DNA of 64,000 bases from Sphingomonas sp. ERG5 (lineage in GTDB: Bacteria; Pseudomonadota; Alphaproteobacteria; Sphingomonadales; Sphingomonadaceae): positions 1-64,000 of the forward strand of contig NZ_JSXI01000079.1 in the NCBI RefSeq assembly GCF_000803065.1, written 5' to 3'. Shown here one piece after another: positions 1 to 8,599 of this stretch. Under the pieces are notes generated by a model. That model had not been told where the DNA came from. It worked only from the letters and a program-made list of their open reading frames with translations, and did not search any database. A program made the position numbers and the translations under genes. Position 1 is the stretch's first letter; each line of letters begins with the position of its first letter.

Positions 1-244
1 CTGCCAAATCGGTCGGCAACTGAACCGGTTCGACAGGGTGTTCGCGTCGCTCACTTGTCATAGCAAAAAACCAATTTCCGAAGACTCAGCACCTGTATTC
101 GATACGGCGATTCGGCGCTAAGACCCACAAGCCGCCATTCAGCGGCCACCTAATGCCTCCCTACTCCGGACGTTCGTTAATCTGGGCTCGACAAATAGCT
201 TTCGACCGAAGCTAAGTCGCGGACCTAACCCAAGGATTTCCCGT

Positions 245-679
245 ATGCAGGCCATCGCGTGGCTGATTTCTGTTGCTGTGTGTGTCGCTTTGCTGATCGT
301 CGCTCCGCGATTTGGCACCGGGCTCGTCATCAAATGTTCGGTAGGCGCGATCATCGGCGGAACAGTCCTGGTTGTGATGATTGCCCTCGCGTTGCGTGGG
401 CTAAAAGTGCAGCCGTCGCACGCCTTCACGACGGCTCTGTTCCAGCTGCTGTTCACGGCCGTCGTCGCCGCAATGCTCAACATCATGAACTTTGTCTTTC
501 ATGGAATGGTTAACGCGCAGATCGCGTTCCACAAGCGCTACAATGCCGCAAACCTGCACCGCTTTCCGATCAGTTTCCTTATCGGCTATGAGCGCCAGCT
601 GAAAATGTTCGGCACGATGATGTGGTGTTTCGGATCGGCTTTGATGCTCTATGGCGTCTGGTTCGACATGAAGGTGTGA
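245..679 (+). CDS. Hypothetical integral membrane protein
   Basis: I do not recognise this 144-residue protein. It has a hydrophobic N-terminus (residues 3-20), a second hydrophobic stretch at about 28-50, a third at about 63-85 and a short one near 120-140, so it is probably a four-helix inner-membrane protein. The segment between helices 3 and 4 is polar and basic. An AAGGA ribosome-binding site lies 9 bases before the ATG. The next two plus-strand genes also encode membrane-anchored proteins, so the three may form a loose envelope group, but the long gap after this gene argues against one tight operon. Confidence 0.6.
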   Translation: MQAIAWLISVAVCVALLIVAPRFGTGLVIKCSVGAIIGGTVLVVMIALALRGLKVQPSHAFTTALFQLLFTAVVAAMLNIMNFVFHGMVNAQIAFHKRYNAANLHRFPISFLIGYERQLKMFGTMMWCFGSALMLYGVWFDMKV

Positions 680-993
680 GCGCCGGTATGCTTCAGCCGA
701 GGGCGGCCACACCTCGAAGTCGTTTCGCGGACAGGATACGGAAGACCGTGGATCAAGCGTCGCCCAATGCACTCGAGGATAAAGACGGCCGTGGCGGCCG
801 AAGTTGCTGGTCCTCGTGCTACCTCCCGGTAATCAGCCTGTGCCGAAGATCTTCAGCCGCTTCAGCAAGGACCCACATTCGGTCATTCGAGGCTGCTGTG
901 CCGTTCCCTAAACTGGTCACAGCCGGTTTCGGGCGCACAACCGATTAGCGGTTGCGAAACGTATTGCAGGTAAGCGGCGTGCTGGAGACCGTC
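680..993. other. Intergenic stretch, nothing recognised
   Basis: About 310 bases between two small membrane-protein genes. I see only short out-of-frame ORFs without coherent composition, and no convincing RNA gene or repeat. Confidence 0.5.
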
Positions 994-1383
994 ATGATGA
1001 TCTGGCTCACAAAGATGTCCGTCGCCTGGCTGCTCGCAATCGTGGTCATGACGATCATTGGCGGTCTACAAAGCGGACGCGGTGCGTCGTTGTCAACATG
1101 GGACGGCGTCCTTGGGATCGGACTCGTGGTCGGGCTACCCATGCTGCTGTTCGCGTTTGTGATCGCCCTGCCCCTGTCGTTGCTCGTTGCCCGCAACATG
1201 TCACCGTTTGCGGGAGCGCTCCTCTACCCATTCCTGATTGCCGGCGCGGCCTGGCTAATCAGCGCGCCGCTTCCAAGTGGGTGGAAGGGAGCGCAACAGG
1301 CCATAATCTTGTTCGCCTTCATCATGGGAACCGGCTGTAGCCTCCTGAACCTTTTTGTCCCCCCGTCGCCAGCCTCTATTTAG
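994..1383 (+). CDS. Hypothetical integral membrane protein
   Basis: A small protein of about 129 residues made almost entirely of hydrophobic segments, about four predicted membrane helices. I chose the ATG at 994 because GGAG sits six bases upstream. The open frame extends to a TTG at 952, but that would add a polar N-terminus before the first helix. No family is recognised. It ends 18 bases before the next gene, which is probably co-transcribed. Confidence 0.55.
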   Translation: MMIWLTKMSVAWLLAIVVMTIIGGLQSGRGASLSTWDGVLGIGLVVGLPMLLFAFVIALPLSLLVARNMSPFAGALLYPFLIAGAAWLISAPLPSGWKGAQQAIILFAFIMGTGCSLLNLFVPPSPASI

Positions 1384-1401
1384 CGTTCTCGAGAGGCAAG
1401 C

Positions 1402-2142
1402 ATGGCGTTTTCGACACTCCGCTTGAGAATGCGTCAAATTGCATTTGTGCCCGCCGGGCTTCTGCTGATCACCTATTTTGTCGTGGGCAATTTTCTCCTT
1501 CGGAACCGGCGCATCCGATATGAGCTGACGATCAAGGTCCGGACGCCGGATGGAATCCGACGCGGATCTTCGGTGATTCAGGCCACTATCGAACGATCAG
1601 TGCCATTCTGGGGCGACAACGGTATCCACCATAGGGTCACGGGCAACGCGCCCGCGGTCGAGCTACCGGACGGGCGGCTCGTCTTTGCCTTGCTTGGGGG
1701 TTCCGCCAATGTTTCGCTTCCTGAACTCGCTGCCCAAGATACCAACGTCTTGCCGGCCGTCAGGGACTGGAGGCGCCGCAAGCCTACCGGCGGGATCTGG
1801 CCACACCTCAAGGCGAAGCGGCCCATTATAAATGTCGATGTAACAGTTATGCGTCGGCGAGAGACGCCTTCTGCCGGTGCCCGCTACCCTACCATCGTCG
1901 TTGTGGACCCGGCCAACGCCAGACCCATACGACGCATTGAGTTGGCAAATTGCGAGGACGTGCTCGGACCCGGATTCAGCGTAACCGGCCTCGAACTTAG
2001 ATTCGTCAACGCACCGCCAAATACGCCGTTCGATCCCCCTTGGCTGTCCACCGTGTCACAAGCGCTCGATGACCTCGGATCGTCCGGGCTTCCGCGTCTT
2101 GGTGTGGCTTTCGTGAACTTTGTCGCGCGTCGAGCCGGATGA
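1402..2142 (+). CDS. Hypothetical membrane-anchored protein
   Basis: A 246-residue protein with one N-terminal transmembrane segment (residues about 12-33, followed by a basic RNRRIR stop-transfer) and a soluble remainder that is probably periplasmic. The soluble part contains beta-rich, proline-punctuated sequence and no catalytic motif I can name. AGAGG precedes the ATG. It follows the preceding small membrane gene by 18 bases, suggesting an operon. Function unknown. Confidence 0.6.
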   Translation: MAFSTLRLRMRQIAFVPAGLLLITYFVVGNFLLRNRRIRYELTIKVRTPDGIRRGSSVIQATIERSVPFWGDNGIHHRVTGNAPAVELPDGRLVFALLGGSANVSLPELAAQDTNVLPAVRDWRRRKPTGGIWPHLKAKRPIINVDVTVMRRRETPSAGARYPTIVVVDPANARPIRRIELANCEDVLGPGFSVTGLELRFVNAPPNTPFDPPWLSTVSQALDDLGSSGLPRLGVAFVNFVARRAG

Positions 2143-2412
2143 AAACATAAAGATGCAGCACGGTTCGCAAGTGCAGGATCGGCGGCTTACGGCGACCGGC
2201 CCTGCGCTGCCGAATAGTCACAATTGGGCGATTACCGACCGGCAGTTATCAGGAACAATGCCGAGCGTAGCTGCCGTTGCTTTTGGGGGCGGGCTAGACC
2301 CAGGACCGGTCATTCACGCGTTCCTCTGCCGAACCGAAACCGGACACTCATTCAGGTGGCGCTCGGTGGCTGGAGGAGGGCCGTGAGCCGAATGGCAGCT
2401 GGGGGCGGTTGT

Positions 2413-4038
2413 TTAGCCGAACATCCACGCAAGACAGCCCCGTCTCCGCGACTGTCGGGGGACATGCTGATATCGCACCAGATTTCCATCGCGGTCGCGT
2501 AATACGTCCCGGCGCCCAACAGCGTCAGGCTCGCTGACGATGCCGTCCTTCTCCATTCGCTCAATCAATCGCGCGGCCGAATTGTAGCCGACGCACATCT
2601 GGCGCTGCAGCCACGAGGTCGAGGCCTTCTGGCTCTCGACGACGAGCTGGATCGCTGCGCGATACTGCTGATCCTCGGTCGAATCCTCAGCCCTCGGTGC
2701 GCTGTCGAGCATGAGGCCGTCGTCGGGCTCCTCGGTGATCGGCTGGAAGTAGTCGGGCTGCCCCTGGGCGCGCCAGTGATCAGCCACCGCGCGCACCTCC
2801 TCGTCGCTGACGAACGGGCCGTGCACACGCACAACGGCCCCATTGCCGGACTTAAAAAGCGAATCAGGAGGGTCGATGGCTTCTGCGCCCGCAAGCCCCA
2901 GAAACTGTTCGGACTCGCCGAGCGAAACCAAATGATACGCGAGGTGTGCTGCGGATCGAGCCCCCGCGAACCCGTCAAGATCTTCGACAGCCCAACGATT
3001 TGACGTGAGTATCAGATGAAAGCCAACTGCACGCCCTTGCTCGGCTATGCGTCGCAAGATTTCGCTCAGGTCAAAAGCTTCGTCGGCAAGTCCGTCGATA
3101 ATTTCGGCCAGCTCGTCGACGACGATGACGATCTGCGGCAGCGGCTGATAGTCGAGCTGCTCCTCCTCATAGACCGGCTGGCCGGTGTCGGGGTGACAAC
3201 CGGTCTGCACCTTGCGGCCCATCGGCTGCCCCTTGGCGCGCGCGGCGCGGACCTTCTCGTTGAAGCTCGCCAGGCTGCGCGCGCCGACCGACGACATCTG
3301 CCGGTAGCGGTCCTCCATCTGCTCGACCGCCCATTTCAGCGCGCGCACCGCCTTGGCCGGGTCGGTCACCACCGGGGCCAGCAAATGCGGGATGTTCTCG
3401 TACATGCTCAGTTCGAGCATCTTCGGGTCGATCATGATCATCCGGCACTGGTCGGGCCGCAGCCGATAGAGCAGCGACAGGATCATGCAGTTGAGCCCGA
3501 CCGACTTGCCCGAGCCGGTGGTGCCGGCGATGAGCAGATGCGGCATCGGCGCTAGATCGGCGATGACAGGATCGCCGGCGATGTTCTTGCCTAGCACCAA
3601 GGATAGCGCAGCGCTCTGGTCCTCGAAGCTCTGCGAGCCGATCAGCTCGTGCAGATTGACCATCTCGCGCCGCGCATTGGGCAGCTCGATGCCGATCACG
3701 GTGCGCCCAGGGATCGTCGCGACGCGTGCCGACACCGCCGACATGTTGCGCGCAATGTCATCGGCCAGCGACACGACGCGGCTGGCCTTGATGCCCGAGG
3801 CCGGCTCGAGCTCGTACATCGTCACCACCGGGCCGGGGCGGACGTTGATGATCGATCCCTTCACGTGGAAATCGTCGAGCACCGATTCGAGCAGCCGGGC
3901 ATTGCGCTCCAGCGCCGCCTTGTCGACCGGTTCAAGCATCGCTGGCTTGAGGAGATCGAGCGAAGGTAGTTGGTAGGTACCGAGCAAAGCCTCACCGTCT
4001 TCAACAGGAAAAGCAGGCGGCAAACTCTTAGCGCTCAT
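2413..4038 (-). CDS. Soluble FtsK/SpoIIIE-type DNA translocase, mosaic
   Basis: An ATP-dependent double-stranded-DNA translocase of the FtsK family, about 541 residues from the ATG at 4038. It carries the FtsK alpha domain, a Walker A motif GTTGSGKS near residue 172, Walker B VVDEL near 307, and a C-terminal winged-helix gamma domain (SQKASTSWLQRQM, ARLIERMEKDG). The N-terminal four-helix membrane domain and linker of chromosomal FtsK are absent, so this is an accessory, cytoplasmic copy. The tract coding for about residues 312-403 (roughly 2830-3105) is much less FtsK-like than the sequence on either side: the usual QRPSVDVITG region reads SNRWAVEDLDG. That suggests recombination or relaxed selection. 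It may act in element DNA movement or resolution; this is inference. Confidence 0.85.
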   Translation of the reverse strand: MSAKSLPPAFPVEDGEALLGTYQLPSLDLLKPAMLEPVDKAALERNARLLESVLDDFHVKGSIINVRPGPVVTMYELEPASGIKASRVVSLADDIARNMSAVSARVATIPGRTVIGIELPNARREMVNLHELIGSQSFEDQSAALSLVLGKNIAGDPVIADLAPMPHLLIAGTTGSGKSVGLNCMILSLLYRLRPDQCRMIMIDPKMLELSMYENIPHLLAPVVTDPAKAVRALKWAVEQMEDRYRQMSSVGARSLASFNEKVRAARAKGQPMGRKVQTGCHPDTGQPVYEEEQLDYQPLPQIVIVVDELAEIIDGLADEAFDLSEILRRIAEQGRAVGFHLILTSNRWAVEDLDGFAGARSAAHLAYHLVSLGESEQFLGLAGAEAIDPPDSLFKSGNGAVVRVHGPFVSDEEVRAVADHWRAQGQPDYFQPITEEPDDGLMLDSAPRAEDSTEDQQYRAAIQLVVESQKASTSWLQRQMCVGYNSAARLIERMEKDGIVSEPDAVGRRDVLRDRDGNLVRYQHVPRQSRRRGCLAWMFG

Positions 4039-4297
4039 CGAGCGTCCACCCACCAAGAAACCCTCTGCACCATTGTCTGGACGGGTCTGGGACTTGATTG
4101 TCCGAAGTAATCATCCGCGAAGCGTTCCGGCAAGTTTTTCCTCCTTGCTAGAAGGCCTCGACCCATAAGAGGACATCCAAGCGCTGCACTATCGTACTCA
4201 GGTTTATATATCCGTTCACGTTGGCTGAGTGAGTCCGCAGCGTTCAATGTGGTAGGACTTCGCCTCCGAGGTACCTGAGACGATTGGTGAGGTGGCA

Positions 4298-5752
4298 ATG
4301 GCAATCCTGGAGGAGCGGGGGATTTTCTGGTGGAACGACGAAGTTGTCCCCAAGACGCATTTCGCCCCGGACGCCAATGCCGGCGGCAAGCTCACGATAG
4401 AAGATAGCGGCGCTATCCGCCTCGATCTGGACGAGATGATGCCAGGCGACCGGCATCCTTTCGAGGCGCTGGCGGATTCGGGCCAGTCCGTTGCGAAGAA
4501 CGTCCAGGGCCTTCTCACCAACGGGAAGCATGTTCTTCTGCTCAATCTATTGCGGCGTGGCGGCACGGTGCGCACCCACAATGTTTCTCAGGAAAGATAT
4601 CTGGCAAGGCAGTGCCTGGTAAGCGAGGGTGCGTTCAAGGGTGACGGCAGGACCCCGCTAAGTTTCAGTGCCCTGACGGTCGATCTTGCCGGATTTGAAG
4701 ATTGGCTTCGGTTGGGCTCAATCGAGGTCAACAGGCACAGAAACAAACTCATCGCAAAATACCGGGCGGAGAAAGATCGCCATTATGCTGTTCCGTTCGG
4801 CCGAATCTCCATTGAATATGACCTGTCCGGACCGTTTCCCGGCAGGAGCAGGCAGCATGAGCTTAAACTCGTCGAGTGCGCGCGGACCAAGATCATCTTG
4901 AATGAGAGGGCCTCGGTGGAAGGCTGCCAGGATTTTTATCAACGCGTCGAAGAGCTTCTCATCCTGCTCACCTCGTCAGACCATAATCTCGATTGGCCGA
5001 CGGTCGTGCCGCGGGGTCACAAGCAGCACGCCAAGCTCTATTTCATGAGATACCGATCCGGAGCAAAAGCTCCGGCCGCGCATGAATGCCTGATCAGTTT
5101 CCCCGGGATTGCGGATTCCTTCGGAGACCTGTTCGCGACCCTCGTCGAAAAGCGCGAGCAATATGGACCCGGCCTCTATCTCTATCTTGCCACGCGCCGG
5201 GGAATGACGATGCTCGTCGAACATCGTTTCGTAAACCTCATCTGGGGCTTGGAGGCATTCGACAGATCCGGGCGCGGCAAGGCACAGGCAACGCAAGCAT
5301 TCGCCGACAAAATCGCCCGGATCATAAGCCTGATCCCCGAGGGCAAGGACCGCAAATGGCTTAGCAAGCATCTCGAGAAAGCCGCGGAACCCAGTCTGGG
5401 AGACCGACTATATTCGATCTTCTCCGCTCTGCCGCTGCCGTTCGACCTCGCCGCGTTGAAGGCCTTCTGCGAGGAGTGCCGGGCACGGCGAAACGACATT
5501 TCCCATTTTGGCGGCCAGCGTCAAAGGGATGAGCGCTACAGCGATATCATGCTCGATCTGAACCGCAAATCCGATGCGCTGGCGGCGCTCTATCATTTGC
5601 ATTTGCTGATAGTAATCGGAGTGGACAAGGAGCTGGTCGATTTTACCACCAACCACAACTGGCCGTTGTCAGGGATGGCGCGCGATCTTCGCGCTGCAGG
5701 ACTTCTGATACAGCAGCAGGAAAGGGCCCCCTCCCCCAACGACCCTCGATAG
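4298..5752 (+). CDS. apeA: ApeA-like anti-phage HEPN protein
   Basis: A protein of about 484 residues resembling ApeA, an abortive-infection RNase. The N-terminus (GIFWWNDE, then GGKLTIEDSGAIRLDL) has the look of the ApeA N-terminal domain. The C-terminal third is helical and holds an R-x4-H HEPN signature, RNDISH, near residue 400. HEPN proteins of this class are RNases that stop growth on infection; that role is from family knowledge and not shown here. ATG 4298 follows a GAGGTGG ribosome-binding site; a GTG at 4292 is an alternative. It stands alone on the plus strand, tail-to-tail with the DUF4238 gene, consistent with a small defence island beside conjugation genes. Confidence 0.75.
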   Translation: MAILEERGIFWWNDEVVPKTHFAPDANAGGKLTIEDSGAIRLDLDEMMPGDRHPFEALADSGQSVAKNVQGLLTNGKHVLLLNLLRRGGTVRTHNVSQERYLARQCLVSEGAFKGDGRTPLSFSALTVDLAGFEDWLRLGSIEVNRHRNKLIAKYRAEKDRHYAVPFGRISIEYDLSGPFPGRSRQHELKLVECARTKIILNERASVEGCQDFYQRVEELLILLTSSDHNLDWPTVVPRGHKQHAKLYFMRYRSGAKAPAAHECLISFPGIADSFGDLFATLVEKREQYGPGLYLYLATRRGMTMLVEHRFVNLIWGLEAFDRSGRGKAQATQAFADKIARIISLIPEGKDRKWLSKHLEKAAEPSLGDRLYSIFSALPLPFDLAALKAFCEECRARRNDISHFGGQRQRDERYSDIMLDLNRKSDALAALYHLHLLIVIGVDKELVDFTTNHNWPLSGMARDLRAAGLLIQQQERAPSPNDPR

Positions 5753-5849
5753 GCGCGAGCGCGTCGCAAGCGACGATCCGTCGCTCGGGTTTGCGCACCG
5801 GGAGGGGCGATCACCGAGCGCTGTGGCAAGAATGAAGCCCATTTGACGC

Positions 5850-8282
5850 TCAGTCCGCATCCGGAACCCGCTCGATGTAAAAAGCCATTGGCACACTGGG
5901 CAGATGATGTTCCGAACTCGACATCAGCAGGAGGCGATTGATCGTATTGTCCTGGATGCCGCTTGGCGGAAACACGCTCGAGATGCGCCCTGCGGTGCCA
6001 ACGATCCCGGCTCTGGAGAATCGCGTTTGGATGGTCAGGTGATCTCTCGCGATGCGCGCCTCGACATGGGCTTCCCAGTTTGGCTTGGGTGCGCGCCCGG
6101 CTGCGGACGATAGATAGCGGAAGATGCCGCCAAAGATGGCGGGATATGCCGCAGGCGTCCGATTGCGCGCGAGATCGATGATGGCGTCCGACTCGAACGG
6201 AAACAGGTAGGTCGCATTGGCGATGTGATGTGCCACGCCGCGCAGGCGCGCAGGCGCCGCGCCGGCGCGGCGCTGCGAGGCGCGCAGGATTTCCTGCCAG
6301 CGGAACACGCTGTCCGTGACGATGGCGGCGCCCGTTGCCTGGGCCAAGTACATCGCCATCTCGAAGTTCGGCGACAGCTTCATAAACCGACTTTGCCCGC
6401 CACCCTCGCCGCCTTCCAACAGGTTGTCCTGGAGTGCTGCCAGCGGATCGTCGACCTTGTGCTGGTCGATCTCCCCCATCACCGTTTCAAGATCAGCCTC
6501 GTCGACATCGGGGAAAAGCTTGCGGGCGCGGCGCAACTGGGCATCGCGGGGTAGGAGCAACATATCCCGTTCGCGATCGAGATCGAGGAGCTGCTTCAGC
6601 CGAGGATCGCCGGCTGGATCAAACGACATCCCCGCCGACCGCGCCTCGGCCATGTGCAGCATCTGATCCCGCAGATGGACGTCGAAATTGCAGGGATCCG
6701 GGATCAGATTGATCAGCCCGGCGTCGATGAGGGGGGTGACGGTCAGGAAGAAAAGGACGTCCTTCAGGAACTCCATATGATAGGTCCGCGGATGCTCGAC
6801 CGGGCTGTATTTCTTGGTGACCGTCCCTGCATGGACGAAGGGATGCTGGACGATGAGCTCGCCGAAATATAGCGTCGCGCCAAGCCCGAACTCGATGATC
6901 GACTGGGGGTGAAGCGACCCGGTATAGATGGCGCGCGGCCGTCCGTCCGGCTTTGGCAAGAGCGCCAGCAGATCCGTCTCGAGCGGCCAGAGCGACTCGT
7001 AGAGGAAATAAACCTCCTTGATCTGATCGTCCGTCAGGTCGCGGCGGACAGCCACCCAGTCCTTGCCCTGGTCCAGGCCCAGGATGGTGACGATCGCACG
7101 GTGGAGCAGCAGGTTGCGCTCGCGGATGCTTCGGTCCGACCAGCTTGGCCGCAACGCCAAAGGACGCGTCTTGCAGCAGACGCGATACGGCGCGCCGGAG
7201 CCGCAGCCGCAAGGGTCGCCGGCACGAAGCTCGCGACCCGGGGATTCCTTCTTGAGGTATTCGCGCTCCTTTTCGGTCCTCCCGAACGCATCCTGATAGT
7301 GAACGTCCCCGTCCTCGAACCTGGCGAACATCTCGCCACCGAAGCCAAAAAGTTCGCCGCGCGGGGGTAGCAGGGTCTCGCGCAGTCCCGCCCATGGCGT
7401 GGCGACCGTCTTTTCCGGGCACAGCCACTCCTCCTTGCCGGCGGCGATGTGACGTCGCGCACGTGCTTTGAGGATCAGGTTGATCCCCCGCACCTCGTTG
7501 CCGTCCAGCTTGCGCGTTCGAATGAATTTATCGGTGCGGACCATCGATTGGCGATAGTGGCGGGCAAAGGTGCGCTTCTCGAGCGGCGGGGCGGCCGGAT
7601 CCTGCGCATATTCGAGATTGGTAAGGATCAGGCAGAAATCGCGATTGAGCGGGAAGATCGTCTGCGACGCCTTGAGCGTGATGCTGGGATCGTTCGGATA
7701 GGCGCACATCGCCGCGGTCGGCGGGACGGCATGGTTGTAGATCGTCACCGGGTGATCGGTGACGATGAACTTGGTGTCCGCGTCTTGCGCCGACACGATC
7801 TCACGGACGCCTTCGGTCCAGATCGTGAAGTGCAGCATCCGCACACCCTGCATCTCCATCATCAATTCGTTCTGATCGAGCGCCGGGTATTGGGCCTTTA
7901 GCCAATCCAAACCCTTCGGGGTACGGATCTTCTGGATGTCGATATATTCGAAGAGCGTGCGGAAATGTTCGTGCCACTGGGCGATATCGTCTCCGAGAAA
8001 CGCGCGGACGGCATGCGCCCCGCTCGTGTCGATCGTCCCGAACAAGAGACGCTCGATCTCGTCATCTACGGACCTTCCGAAGAATGTCGAATAGAGGTCG
8101 GTCTGGAAGAAACAGCGTTTCGTCGGGGCAGCGAAAAGGGGCCGTTCGGTGATGACGCGGCCGTCGTCAAGCGTCCTGCTCGGCGGATCCAAGTCCAAGT
8201 AAGCGAGCGTGGAGCGACCGGGTTCGAAGAACCCCTTCTGATACCAGCGCGGAACGAAGTGATTGTCTCTTGTCAGTGGCAC
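5850..8282 (-). CDS. Large DUF4238 protein with internal SEC-C zinc motif
   Basis: A large protein of about 810 residues. The N-terminus TRDNHFVPRWYQKGF is the start of a DUF4238 domain, which occupies about the first 330 residues. A SEC-C type metal-binding motif (DPCGCGSGAPYRVCC) follows near residue 355. The remaining 440 residues are helical with no family I can name. I chose GTG 8282 because DUF4238 proteins normally begin a few residues before the NHFVP motif; the frame is open to another GTG at 8330. DUF4238 has no established biochemical role that I know of. Its position between ApeA and a relaxase, and the unusual extra C-terminal region, make it a candidate defence effector (inference). 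Confidence 0.75.
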   Translation of the reverse strand: MPLTRDNHFVPRWYQKGFFEPGRSTLAYLDLDPPSRTLDDGRVITERPLFAAPTKRCFFQTDLYSTFFGRSVDDEIERLLFGTIDTSGAHAVRAFLGDDIAQWHEHFRTLFEYIDIQKIRTPKGLDWLKAQYPALDQNELMMEMQGVRMLHFTIWTEGVREIVSAQDADTKFIVTDHPVTIYNHAVPPTAAMCAYPNDPSITLKASQTIFPLNRDFCLILTNLEYAQDPAAPPLEKRTFARHYRQSMVRTDKFIRTRKLDGNEVRGINLILKARARRHIAAGKEEWLCPEKTVATPWAGLRETLLPPRGELFGFGGEMFARFEDGDVHYQDAFGRTEKEREYLKKESPGRELRAGDPCGCGSGAPYRVCCKTRPLALRPSWSDRSIRERNLLLHRAIVTILGLDQGKDWVAVRRDLTDDQIKEVYFLYESLWPLETDLLALLPKPDGRPRAIYTGSLHPQSIIEFGLGATLYFGELIVQHPFVHAGTVTKKYSPVEHPRTYHMEFLKDVLFFLTVTPLIDAGLINLIPDPCNFDVHLRDQMLHMAEARSAGMSFDPAGDPRLKQLLDLDRERDMLLLPRDAQLRRARKLFPDVDEADLETVMGEIDQHKVDDPLAALQDNLLEGGEGGGQSRFMKLSPNFEMAMYLAQATGAAIVTDSVFRWQEILRASQRRAGAAPARLRGVAHHIANATYLFPFESDAIIDLARNRTPAAYPAIFGGIFRYLSSAAGRAPKPNWEAHVEARIARDHLTIQTRFSRAGIVGTAGRISSVFPPSGIQDNTINRLLLMSSSEHHLPSVPMAFYIERVPDAD

Positions 8283-8599
8283 CGAGCAGTTGTGGGCGGC
8301 GCCGGACGCAAGTGCAACGCATGACGGCACCGACCTTAGTCGCTATTTTGCTTACCATCGCGCCGCGCAGCCACGTGTCCTTGAGGGCGGCCTTGCGCCC
8401 TTCGGTCCAACCGACGCGGCCGTTTTCGCTGGCACCGCCGCTTTTCAACCGCGTGGGCGACCGCTGATGTCGTCTGACATCAAGGCCGCTTGAGGATGAA
8501 TAGTTTGATTCGGGGACGCGGTCTAAGGTGTAAGAACGAGTGTCCGATTACCTAGGACAATCGCTCCGAAGCGGCCATTCCGCTTTCCACCATTCGCAG
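8283..8599. other. Intergenic stretch before the relaxase 3' end
   Basis: About 317 bases between the DUF4238 start and the relaxase stop. It must hold the promoter of the DUF4238 gene on the minus strand. No gene, repeat or clear terminator was recognised. Confidence 0.4.

Noticed and set aside
2413..4038. Chromosomal cell-division ftsK
   Set aside because: The membrane domain and linker are missing, the middle is diverged, and the neighbours are accessory genes.
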